This document shows positions 9,597 through 18,961 of a DNA stretch of 64,000 nt, one piece after another. The notes beneath the pieces are model-generated. The model was not told the DNA's origin and did no database searches. It was given only the letters and a program-made list of their open reading frames with translations. Numbering within the stretch: position 1 is the first letter of the stretch; each line of letters opens with the position of its first letter. The position numbers were made by a program, and so were the translations under genes. The DNA comes from Aspidapion aeneum. Taxonomy: Eukaryota > Arthropoda > Insecta > Coleoptera > Brentidae. The stretch lies in contig OY755046.1 of assembly GCA_963576565.1 (NCBI GenBank), positions 71,603,719 through 71,667,718 of the forward strand, written 5' to 3'.

Positions 9597-10214
9597 AAAA
9601 ATAACTGGCAGCATTAAACAAACGAGTTGTATAGTAACGACCAGTTTGAGTATTTGGTTCTTGAAGCTTCTTTTTATGAACCAGGCTGACTGTCTCCAAA
9701 ATAAAAAGACACGGTAACGTTAATATCCCTGCAATTTTAAAAAGTGGCCTACAATGTTCTTGAAGATTGACATTAAATAGTTTGCGTACTGCTCGCTTTT
9801 GTAGAATAAAGACTGACTCAAAAAGGGTGACACAACAAAATCCCCAGAATGCAATCCCATATCTCATTTGGGATTCAAATAAGGCAAAGTAAGTAGCTCG
9901 GGCTGATTCAAAGTTTAGTTCTCACTTATTTACACTTATAGCAAAGCATGCAGATGATAATTTAGAGTTAAGAAGATATATATGCTGATTAAAGTTAAGT
10001 TTGCTATCAACAACTAGACCCAGAAATTTTACAAATGGTTTAGGGTCAATTGATGGATTCCCTATGCTTATAGATTCTATTGTTGAACGAAAGGAGAGAA
10101 TGTTAGTTTTGCTTATGATGAAGCAGAGAAGGTTACTATCGCACCATGCTCCTATTTTTTGCACATCTCGAGAAACTATATGATGGATAGTTTCTTTAGG
10201 TGCTTTCCATAATA

Positions 10215-10620
10215 ATCTAATCTTAAATACTGGGCAGCGAATTCAGTCCTGTGATGAGTATAAATACTTAGGTTTACAAATTACAGCTGACGGAACACTA
10301 GACAAAGCTATAAAATATAGAAACGTACAAGGAAGAAAAGCAATAACTTTATTAAATGGAATAATTTGGGACCAAATTATATCAATAACAATAACAAAAA
10401 GTAAAAAAGTATTATTACATACGGCTCAGAAGTATGGCCAATCATAGATAGAACAGAAAAAATGCTTTCCGCTACGGAGATGGACTATTGGAGAAGAGCA
10501 GCAGGGAAATCAAAAAGAGAAAGAGTTACAAATCAAAGAATAAGAGAAATTATGACAGTGGGTGAACGTACTTTAGTGGATGATATAAGAACAAAACAAC
10601 TTGTGTGGTACGGACATGTA
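10215..10620 (+). pseudogene. LINE A, C-terminal fragment
   Basis: The frame reads NTGQRIQSCDEYKYLGLQIT, DGTLDKAIKYRNVQGRKAI, then after a frame break and a stop, RTEKMLSATEMDYWRRAAGK, KRERVTNQRIREIM, and TKQLVWYGHVQR. This is the conserved C-terminal tail of a common arthropod LINE. It is cut at 10619-10620 by the foldback element, whose TA target lies in the tyrosine-glycine-histidine-valine codons. Confidence 0.85.
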
Positions 10621-11938
10621 CAGCGTGTCCCATTTTCGATGGGATTAAATGGGAAACTCGGTTATTATTAAAGATATCGATTTTCTGATTGCACCTTACC
10701 GTGCTCTTTTTTGGAGCCCTTAAAAATGGTGTAATCAAATTTTTGCTATACCCCGTGGTTTCGCTAATACAGGGAGTTTTTGAAAAAATTGCATTTTAAT
10801 TAATTCCTTGTATCTCGCTTATTTTGCAAGATATTTTTATTCTGTAAAAACCTTTCTATGGCAACTTTTTTAGTGCAAAAATAATGAAGTTGTCAATTTT
10901 TAAAAATATTGTTTAGTTTTTGAGATATGGTATTTATCATAAAAAAATTAAATACGGACCTGGATTTTTTTATTACTACTTTGATTAGTTCGATGGTATT
11001 ATTACCTTAAAATGATAAAACTTTAATATTTTTTTGATTTAAGGTTAAAAAAAGCTATTTAATATTTGAAAAAAAAATTATAGTCCGAACCTGGAAATTT
11101 CCAACGTAATTATAAATTAAAAATTGCAAGACACACTAGTTGAACGATTTTTAGTTTATCTGTTTTGAAATGATAATTAAAAGATTTATAAATATAGTAA
11201 AAAACGTTAAAAAGTTACAAACATAATATCATACTAATTATTTGATAACCGCACAGCAGGTCGTGAAATTTACAAAACAAAAGCGTGGAATTGATATTGT
11301 CATTTTACTTGTCATTTTTGTGAATGGCTTACAATTATTTTAAACAGGCTAGAAATCGACCATATCCAGATTTTGCAAAATGTGATATGTTTGACTGCTT
11401 CATTCAAGCAACAAAATCCCAATATTTAAATGGCAGAAATATTTTTATGCAAAATGCGTTAAGAAAAATTACTCAAAAATGCCAACAATGTCTTACACAT
11501 AATGGTAATCAGAAAGATTAGTTATTTTTTATAATTTGTTTTTTTTTTGTATTTTTCGTAGACTTTGTTTCAAATAAATCTGTAAATTAACGTAAAACCA
11601 TTTTAATATGCTAAGTATCAAAACAGTTAAACTAAAAATTGTTTAACTAGCAATTTTTAGTTTATATTTATGTTGGAAATATCCAGGTTTAGACTAATTT
11701 TTTTTTTAATATTAAATATTTTTTTTTACCTTAAAACAAAAAAAATTTAAATTTTTATTATTTTATGATAATACTAGCATGAAACCAATCAAAAAAGTAA
11801 TAAAAAAAATCCAGGTCCGTATTTAATTTTTTTATGATAAATACCATATCTCAAAAACTAAACAATATTTTAAAAAATTGACAACGTCATTATTTTCTTC
11901 TAAAAAAGTTGCCATAACAATGTTTCTACAGAATAAAA
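10621..11938. mobile_element. Foldback Tc1/mariner-like element, copy 2 (right end missing)
   Basis: Starts CAGCGTGTCCCATTTTCG after a TA at 10619-10620 and follows the reverse complement of copy 1 (946-2450) closely until about 11938, where homology stops; roughly 190 bp of the right arm is gone. The middle contains a 65-codon ORF (11324-11521) beginning MAYNYFKQARNRPYPDF, in which copy 1 has lost about 27 bases. No catalytic DDE residues are visible in that ORF. Confidence 0.85.
11324..11521 (+). CDS. 65-codon ORF in the foldback element core, function unknown
   Basis: Begins with ATG after an AT-rich stretch and reads MAYNYFKQARNRPYPDF, then CDMFDCFIQATKSQYLNG, NALRKITQKCQQCLTHNG, ending NQKD. 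I do not recognise the family. It is rich in basic residues and cysteines, without a clear zinc-finger spacing or DDE triad. The matching region of copy 1 (about 1745-1565, minus strand) is still similar but carries a deletion. It could be a remnant of a transposase exon or a captured host exon; expression is unproven. Confidence 0.3.
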   Translation: MAYNYFKQARNRPYPDFAKCDMFDCFIQATKSQYLNGRNIFMQNALRKITQKCQQCLTHNGNQKD

Positions 11939-12453
11939 TTCTGAAACCTCCCTTAACCGAACCTCTGACAACGGGACGAAGCGCTGCACGACATGGGCAT
12001 AAATATTATGTAGTATGTTGGCAACAACGCACTCTGCAGCCGGGGAATTACCCCTTTTCGTTTTAATGTGAAGACTAAATTCTGTTATTTGGCGGTTCTG
12101 CTGTGTTTTATTTTTATTGTTCAGTTGGGTAGTAATAGATCTCTTTGAAATGGTGCCTAGTAAAAAACTTCTTAGTTTATGTGAAATACTGGAAGGTGCC
12201 TCGCTGAAAAATTTAATATCGGAAAAACTCAAGCTGCGGAAATTGTTAATAAATATTGAGTTGAGGTCTTTGAAATCTCCAATGAAGTCTCATTCTCGCG
12301 ATAAGTCACATGTGTGTATTTGTGAGCTGGGTTCCCACTTTTCTGGAAAATCCGGGAAAGTCAGGGAATTGCAAAATGTGTCAGGGAAGTCAGTGAGTGT
12401 ATTTTAAAAAACTAATAATTGAAAAACATTTTTTTTTAAATGTCTGGGTATTA
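11939..12453. other. Intronic sequence without recognised feature
   Basis: Between the truncated foldback element and palindrome-ended repeat copy 3. It contains an open frame at 12117-12407, with SGKSGKVRELQNVSGKS near the end, but no splice context or known domain, so I do not call a gene. Confidence 0.5.
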
Positions 12454-13312
<859 letters not shown>

Positions 13313-13618
13313 TATTGATGTCAGGGAATTTGAAATTAAAATTTTTGTGGCAACCCTGGTGTGTATGTCTGTAACACGATAGTTCGTAACCCCTGAACCA
13401 ATTCTAATTATTAATGATAATAACAGTTTTTTGACAGTTTAAAAATTTTAACTTCTTAACAGAGCATCGGATTAATATGCAGTTTTTAGAATAGAGCAAA
13501 ACACGCTATTCTTAATCATTTATAGCTTTCGTTTCTGAGATATTTACAAAAACTGTTTTCAAGACTAATATATTGTGAAATTCACTTGGTTTTAATTTTT
13601 CTATCCCTTCTCGTTTAG
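13313..13618. other. Intron end before Chc exon 3
   Basis: AT-rich, no recognised repeat; closes with a TTTTTCTATCCCTTCTCGTTTAG-type acceptor tract ending at 13618. Confidence 0.7.
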
Positions 13619-13815
13619 GAGTGAACCGTCGCGGCCAAGTTCTATCCGTATCCGTAGACGAAGAAAACCTGGTGCGTTACGTAACGCAGGTGTTACACAA
13701 CTCAGATCTTGCGTTACGTTTGGCGATCCGTAACAATTTGGCTGGCGCTGAGGATTTGTTTGTTAGCAAGTTTCAGTTGCTGTTTCAAAATGGACAATAC
13801 ACTGAGGCAGCTAAG
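13619..13815 (+). CDS. Chc: Clathrin heavy chain, third visible exon
   Basis: The first two bases complete the split glycine codon. The exon then encodes [35 protein letters not shown] and ends [10 protein letters not shown] (about residues 312-378). This is the end of the propeller and the linker leading to the first alpha-helical zigzag of the clathrin leg. The acceptor AG is at 13617-13618, preceded by CCCTTCTCGTTT, and the donor is GTAAGT (13816-13821). It ends in phase 0. The intron before it is 7,622 bp, while the one after it is only 276 bp and free of transposons. Confidence 0.97.
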
Positions 13816-14091
13816 GTAAGTTTTTCAGCTTTGCGATAACATGTGTCACGTTTTGGAGGACTAAAACATTTTTAACAAAAAAATATTTAAAAAGTCGAGT
13901 TTACACCTCTATTAAAACAGATCACTGAGAACAGACACTGTTTTTAATGCAATACACCTCCCTTTACAAATAAAGGGGAGTAGCTCACATAGGAAGAATT
14001 TTCGGATCCCCGACAGGATGCCGCTTACTATTGAATCGCCCTGTATAAAAGGAATCTGCTATCTAGACCAGGATTTATTTATCTTTCTCAG
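13816..14091 (+). other. Short Chc intron, 276 bp
   Basis: The only compact intron in the window: GTAAGT donor and TTTATCTTTCTCAG acceptor. I see no repeat in it. Confidence 0.9.
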
Positions 14092-14231
14092 GTCGCTGCA
14101 AATGCTCCAAAAGGCATTCTGAGAACTCCTGCCACAATTCAAATGTTTCAACAAGTTCCAACTCAACCTGGTCAGAACAGCCCTTTGCTGCAGTATTTTG
14201 GAATCCTGTTAGATCAAGGACAACTCAACAG
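14092..14231 (+). CDS. Chc: Clathrin heavy chain, fourth visible exon
   Basis: Encodes [19 protein letters not shown], then [19 protein letters not shown] and LN plus the first two bases of an arginine codon (about residues 378-424). This is one of the most conserved parts of clathrin heavy chain, in the linker and start of the distal leg. The acceptor is TTTCTCAG (14091) and the donor is GTAGCT (14232-14237), a weaker donor than its neighbours. Phase 2 at the 3' end matches the leading A of the next exon. Confidence 0.97.
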
Positions 14232-14284
14232 GTAGCTTATTTCTTTTTTTTCTTAGTGTGACAAACCCTTGGAAAAAGTAAAAA

Positions 14285-14800
14285 AACACCATAATTCCAA
14301 TTTACTCCCCTCCCCTATACATGTAAAATTATACAAAAGTAACATTGCCCACTTTCAGAAACGCTAGAGAGCTCAGCTTAAATAAAACTACAGGAAAAAA
14401 TTTAAAAACCCCTAAACTTTAATTTACTTTCCTCCCCTCTAAATGTAAAGTTATGTAAATATAACTTTGCCCACTCCCAGAAACGCTAGAGAGCTGAGAT
14501 TTGGAAGCCGATAGGAACTACCATAAAACTATAGAAAAAAAAATTTTAATACCCCAAAATTTTAATTTACTTTCCTCCCCTATAATAAAGTAACTTTGCC
14601 CACTTCCAGAAACGCTAGAGACCTGAGCTTTGGAAGACTGATAGGAATCACAAAACTATAGTAAAAAATTTTAAATTTTAATTTACATTCCTCCCCTATA
14701 AATTTAAATTTATCTAAAAGTAACATTGCTTACTTCCAGAAACGCTAGAGAGCTGAGCTTTGGAAGGCTGATAGGAACTATGATAAAACTATAGGAAAAA
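14285..14800. repeat. ~125-130-bp tandem repeat, four units
   Basis: AGAAACGCTAGAGA starts near 14358, 14479, 14609 and 14739 (AGAGACC in the third unit), giving spacings of about 121, 130 and 130. Units also share TTAATTTACTTTCCTCCCC and ATAGGAACTA...AAAACTATAG. This is the reverse complement of the family at 570-940 in intron A. Confidence 0.8.
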
Positions 14801-14846
14801 ATATTTCACATATTCTACTACTTTGAAACTTAAATATTATTCAAAT

Positions 14847-15498
14847 CAAACGTGAAATTTCGTACCCGTGAATTTAAAAATCAAACAAGTTTCATGGCTA
14901 ATCGGGCAAAAAGGAGTTTTTTGTTTCCCTTATATTTTTCCGTGGGTAGCTTGAAAGCTTAACCTCACGGGGGTCCAAGATCTAATGGACACCTAATAAG
15001 TGTTGACAGTTAACGTTTGTTAGTATTATTTGGCTTAAAAATTCCGTTGATTGACGCTCACTGTCTTGATGACGGGTAAAAATGCAAAATGCGTTGATCC
15101 GGCCTGAAAAGACAAAGAGCTGTCGTAGGTCACGGACTATAGTTGTTTTCTTTTATTTGCATTCGATCTTTTCATTGTTCGATATTGTATAGCAGTGTTT
15201 TTCCCTGCTTTTGGTTTTTTGTTTCTCTCGTATCTCGGTAGATGGCGCCTCTTGCTATAGTTCGCTCACTAATTACATTTAATTAGAGACAAAACCGTCT
15301 GATTAACTTCGCAAGATTTGTCACTTGACCAGCAGTGTTCTGAGGAGTCCCATAAGGACGAAACGGTTAACTGTCAACACTTATTAGGTGTCCATTAGAT
15401 CTTGGACCCCCGTGAGGTTAAGCTTTCAAGCTACCCACGGGAAAATATAAGGGAAACAAAAAACTCCTTTTTGCCCGATTAGCCATGAAACTTGTTTG
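14847..15498. mobile_element. Inverted-repeat element carrying a hammerhead ribozyme
   Basis: A 652-bp insert flanked by an 11-base direct repeat ATTATTCAAAT (14836-14846 and 15499-15509). Comparison with the uninterrupted repeat at about 520-545 (ATTATGCAAATCC, reverse strand) supports the insertion point. It contains inverted arms of about 138 bp (14881-15018 and 15361-15499), nearly identical over TTCATGGCTAATCGGGCAAA, CTTAACCTCACGGGGGTCC and AATGGACACCTAATAAGTG. The first 34 bp lie outside the left arm. The ~340-bp middle has no ORF, no tRNA-type A/B box and no transposase. The right arm begins inside the GAAA of the ribozyme. The class is unknown; hammerheads are known from PLE terminal repeats and from animal satellites. 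Confidence 0.7.
15322..15389 (+). ncRNA. Type I hammerhead ribozyme
   Basis: Every conserved part of a type I hammerhead can be read in order on the plus strand: stem I 5' arm AGUGUU (15334-15339); core CUGAGGA (15340-15346); stem II GUCC (15347-15350), loop CAUAA, GGAC (15356-15359); GAAA (15360-15363); stem III ACGG (15363-15366), loop UUAA, CUGU (15371-15374, one G-U pair); cleavage-site C at 15375 (GUC); and stem I 3' arm AACACU (15376-15381), perfectly complementary to the 5' arm. Beyond an internal loop, CACUU (about 15322-15326) can pair with AGGUG (15386-15390), giving the lower stem I and the loop needed for tertiary contact with loop II. Predicted self-cleavage is between 15375 and 15376. 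It is in the sense orientation of Chc. Confidence 0.85.
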
Positions 15499-15539
15499 AT
15501 TATTCAAATCCTTTAAAAAAGGAATAAAATCATAACATG

Positions 15540-15606
15540 AGGACTTGGCGTTACTTTTATCTCAATCTTTTTTACGGAATACCATTTTCGCGTACTTGGC
15601 CTTTTA
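15540..15606. repeat. Dispersed repeat block, second copy
   Basis: GGACTTGGCGTTACTTTTAT then ACGGAATACCATTTTCGCGTACTTGGCC matches about 410-475 in the same orientation; see the block at 395-570. Confidence 0.65.
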
Positions 15607-15615
15607 AAACATGAA

Positions 15616-16891
15616 CAGCAGTATTTACTAAGGCGTAAGTTTTAGTCTAGGTTTTGGTTTAAGTTTAAGGTTTAGGTTTAAAATTTAAATGTGCATTGGT
15701 TTGGAAAAATTGATTTTTTGTCGAAACAGGCCGCAATTGATTTGGTATTTTTACCTGTATGGACGATAAAATGTCCTAAAAATTGAAATTTAAGACGATT
15801 TGTTCTTGAAATGGACCATATAGACCGGAAAAAAGAAGAAAACATGGAAAACTGATTTTTCTACAACTGTCTAATTTAGACTTCTATGTCACTTTAAACC
15901 CCTAGGTCATGGGATTCCGACTAAAAATCGTCCTAAATTTTAAACTACCTACGGGGGGTGGTTTATCTCATTGTAACTTGAAAACAATCACGTTTTTGTT
16001 AATTTATTTGTTAAAAATGTAAAATTTGATCATATTTAGGGACGATTTGACAAAATTTTATACGATTTTTAGCTTCAATTAACTATTAGAGCGAGTTTTT
16101 TAGGGCAATTTACACAAGGCTGGATAAACCATTTAGTACTAAATTCTCATATCTCTTTTATATTTTAGCATGTAGCTTTTAAACGATATTTGCCTTGACG
16201 AGGAAAGTAAAAAAAATGATCTTTAGATTATAATCCAAATAAACTCACACGCGATTTGTGTATTTGCAAATAATCTTTAAATTAATATAATAAAAAATGT
16301 TTTTATTTATTTATTTATTGTAGCAGTCATTTTCCATTAATGGTTTTAATACGCTCTAGCCATACAGATATATTTAAGATGTACGTGCACCAAGATGACA
16401 GCAGATGACAATCCCAGTAATTAGTCCAGCAAGTGTCAGTCAAGTCACTTTTACGTCATTTTAATAAATTTAAAAATTTATTTTTCAGTTTCGCTTTGTT
16501 TGTGCAAGTTATTAAATAAAAATTACGAAATTAGAACACATTTTCCGACAATGTCAAGTTTGGGAAGTAAGTGTAAATTGAAAAATGTAAGTAATTCACT
16601 TAAATATCGCTGCATTTTCACTTAAACCTCGTTCCCTACAAACTTAAACCTATAGTTTAAACCATTTCTTTTCCGTTTTTTCCATTTTTTTTACGAAAAC
16701 CTTGCAGATTCTTATTTAAACCGGTTTTTTTGCCATTGCGATATAACCTATGTAGTTATAATTAGTCCAAAATTCCATTAACTTAAATTAAGATTAAAAG
16801 AAATTCAGTTAAAACGTTTCACAAAAGATAAACTAAAAATTAAACCTAAACTTTAAACTTAAACCCTAAACCATCTTAGTAAATACCGCTG
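15616..16891. mobile_element. 1.28-kb TIR element, non-coding
   Basis: Ends are CAGCAGTATTTACTAAG (15616-15632) and its inverse CTTAGTAAATACCGCTG (to 16891), 17 bases with one mismatch. Inside each end is a T/A-rich tract related between the arms (GGTTTAAGTTTAAGGTTTAG and its inverse). No ORF and no clear target-site duplication. The repeat framing it is the one also seen in intron A. Confidence 0.6.
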
Positions 16892-16975
16892 CTAATGTTT
16901 TGTTATGATTCTATAGAAGGATATTTTCTTATGGCGTCTTTTGTTACGGATTCGTCAGATTGTATTTATTTTTAG

Positions 16976-17150
16976 ATACGAATCTCTGGAACTCTGCAAA
17001 CCAGTTCTTTTGCAAGGAAGAAAGCAGTTGCTCGAGAAGTGGCTAAAAGAAGAGAAATTAGAGTGTTCTGAAGAATTGGGAGACTTAGTGAAACAAGTCG
17101 ATCCAACTTTGGCGCTTTCTGTCTATCTTAGAGCCAATATACCAGCTAAG
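16976..17150 (+). CDS. Chc: Clathrin heavy chain, fifth visible exon
   Basis: The leading A completes an arginine codon. The exon then reads [38 protein letters not shown] and [17 protein letters not shown] (about residues 425-483), part of the first helical repeats of the clathrin distal leg. The acceptor is TTTATTTTTAG (16975) and the donor is GTACGT (17151-17156). It ends in phase 0. It is followed by a 22.7-kb intron filled by a satellite array and an LTR retrotransposon. Confidence 0.97.
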
Positions 17151-17231
17151 GTACGTCAAAAGTAGTGCCGCTAAATAATTTTACAGTTTTTGTATTTTAA
17201 GTGCAATAAGGCACTGACTGTGACGTAGCAC

Positions 17232-18307
17232 GACACCCCGACACAAAATACCATTCTCGAACGTACCACCATTTAATCTAATCGTGTTGAACTGAACTTA
17301 CACATTATTATCCGATTATTTACCATCTCTTTTTAAATTAATGTATTAGTAAGGGCGCCTAATACTCTTAAACAATCATGGTATCAATAAACAAACAGTG
17401 GTCTACTCGTTTTATTTACTAAACTAACACATTGTCATCCAGCTACTTACTCTCTCTTTTTAACTCAAATTAGTGGGACGGGCGCACCCAATCTAAAAAA
17501 TGAACCGACACAAAATACCATTCTCGAACGTACCACCATTTAATCTAATCGTGTTGAACTGAACTTACACATTATTATCCGATTATTTACCATCTCTTTT
17601 TAAATTAATGTATTAGTAAGGGCGCCTAATACTCTTAAACAATCATGGTATCAATAAACAAACAGTGGTCTACTCGTTTTTTTTACTAAACTAACACATT
17701 GTCATCCAGCTACTTACTCTCTCTTTTTAACTCAAATTAGTGGGACGGGCGCACCCAATCTAAAACAGTCTTGGGATTAGTTTGCAAATAGAAGTATTTA
17801 TAAGATGTCATTTTGACAATCAATGTCAATCAACTTTCTTCCATCAGCACACAGTGGGCTCGCGGACCTGATTTTTCGCCAAAAAGGGTTAAATTAAATA
17901 CATACTGAAACTTCTGAACATCTTTACTAAAAAAGAGTAGATAATCCAGTAGGCCTTGAAAAAACTATTATTTGATTGACACAACTTTCAGAAGTGTCAT
18001 GTTTCCTTTCAAAGTACTATATTTGCATGGCGATTTGATCCAAATTTAAAGCCATTTTGCGACAATATTTTATGTTGTATAAAATTCTCATAAAATAAAT
18101 CTTGTAGAGGGAGGTAAGTAGATTTTATCCCTGTACATTTTGATTTCAATTTTGATGTATAGACCAGGTATGGTAATGGTTTTTGCTTGGGATTTCTGAA
18201 ATTCTCTCGAACGTACCACCATTTAATCTAATCGTGTCATTGACTGAACTTACACATTATTATCCGATTATTTACCATCTCTTTTTAAATTAATGTATTA
18301 GTAAGGG
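17232..18307. repeat. Satellite A array, left part
   Basis: Begins with two partial ~275-bp units, both opening GACACAAAATACCATTCTCG (17234 and 17507), followed by one nearly full monomer. It is cut at 18307 by the LTR retrotransposon, after ...GTATTAGTAAGGG, and the array resumes in the same orientation and register at 24652. The partial duplicated units are typical of the edge of an array. Confidence 0.92.
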
Positions 18308-18514
18308 AGTTACGTATGCATACTTCTAGACTCAGCATAATGAAAAGTTAGATTCAGCATTAATTTAATCCCTAGTTGTTCATAGTAGTAGTAAACGGCT
18401 GTAAATTAAAATCATTCTTTTGCTAACAGCTTGACTGTTAAGACCTATTGTATTTGTCAATTTTGAAAAATAAAATTTTTTAAAAACACATTTTCCCGTT
18501 TTCGAAACTTAACT
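18308..18514 (+). repeat. 5' LTR
   Basis: 207 bp from AGTTACGTATGCATAC to GAAACTTAACT. It contains AATAAA at 18469-18474. Relative to the 3' LTR it has ten extra bases (a TCATAGTAGT-like duplication near 18380); otherwise the two are identical by eye. Confidence 0.95.
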
Positions 18515-18531
18515 GGCGCAGTCGGTAGGAT
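18514..18531 (+). promoter_or_regulatory. Primer binding site, tRNA-Ser type
   Basis: TGGCGCAGTCGGTAGGAT, whose first T is the last base of the LTR. It is complementary to the 3' end of an insect tRNA-Ser plus CCA, the primer used by the 17.6/297/ZAM branch of errantiviruses. Confidence 0.85.
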
Positions 18532-18725
18532 AGCGCATCCGGTAGTCAGAATCGTCAAAAATCGTGCGTAAAATAGACTTTACTAACGAGTACGGAAAAA
18601 GACTTTTCGGAGTGTTGTTTTAACAACTTGAGTGCTATTCGAACCAGAACGGGACAAAAGGCCACTACAACACCAACAGCAAGAAGCAGGCGAGCTCACA
18701 GCAACTGAATCGAGAGGAACAACAC

Positions 18726-18731
18726 GTAAGT
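18726..18731 (+). promoter_or_regulatory. Candidate splice donor for env mRNA
   Basis: GTAAGT in the leader upstream of the gag ATG. Joining it to the acceptor at 22704 removes gag and pol and places the env ATG immediately after the junction. Errantiviruses are known to make env from a spliced RNA. Confidence 0.6.
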
Positions 18732-18961
18732 GCCATTCCTTTGCTCTTTCCAATTCTCTGATTAAGTTTTGGGGAATAGATAGGTACCGCGTATCGAACG
18801 CATTAGATTTAGATCAGTCTATCGCAGACAAAGTAAATTTAGAACCTGCCAATTGAGGCATAGTCTATAGGAATAAATTTTTGAAAAAGCGTAGGTTGAA
18901 AAATTGGAAAAACCTACAAAATTTTAAATTGATTTAAAAAACCATTTTTTGACAATCTAAA

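Larger units (their letters stand above)
7788..10214 (-). mobile_element. LINE B, minus strand, 5'-truncated, inserted into LINE A
   Basis: The LINE A frame stops near 7787 and resumes near 10215. The intervening DNA carries a second non-LTR element on the minus strand. Its conceptual pieces are 10164-9922 (ISKTNILSFRSTIES, FLGLVVDSKLNFNQHI), 9900-9606 (MRYGIAFWGF, ILQKRAVRKLF) and 9136-8927 (LTKHSLIYESIKLYNHLP, CFETKAYYSCNEYY), the C-terminal order of jockey/CR1-type elements. An AATAAA-like signal and A-rich end near 7810-7790 (minus strand) mark its 3' end. It is interrupted by a 451-bp insert at 9146-9596 and by palindrome-ended repeat copy 2 at 8191-8890. Confidence 0.75.

Noticed and set aside
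12117..12407. 96-codon open frame with SGKSGKVRELQ
   Set aside because: No ATG context, splice sites or known domain; it lies among repeats.
15650..16880. Telomere-like AACCTAAAC / TTTAGGTTT tracts
   Set aside because: Short, irregular and paired as the subterminal parts of an inverted-repeat element; not TTAGG arrays.
18632..18856. 74-codon open frame in the errantivirus leader
   Set aside because: No ATG start; it spans the candidate splice donor and lies in the untranslated leader before gag.
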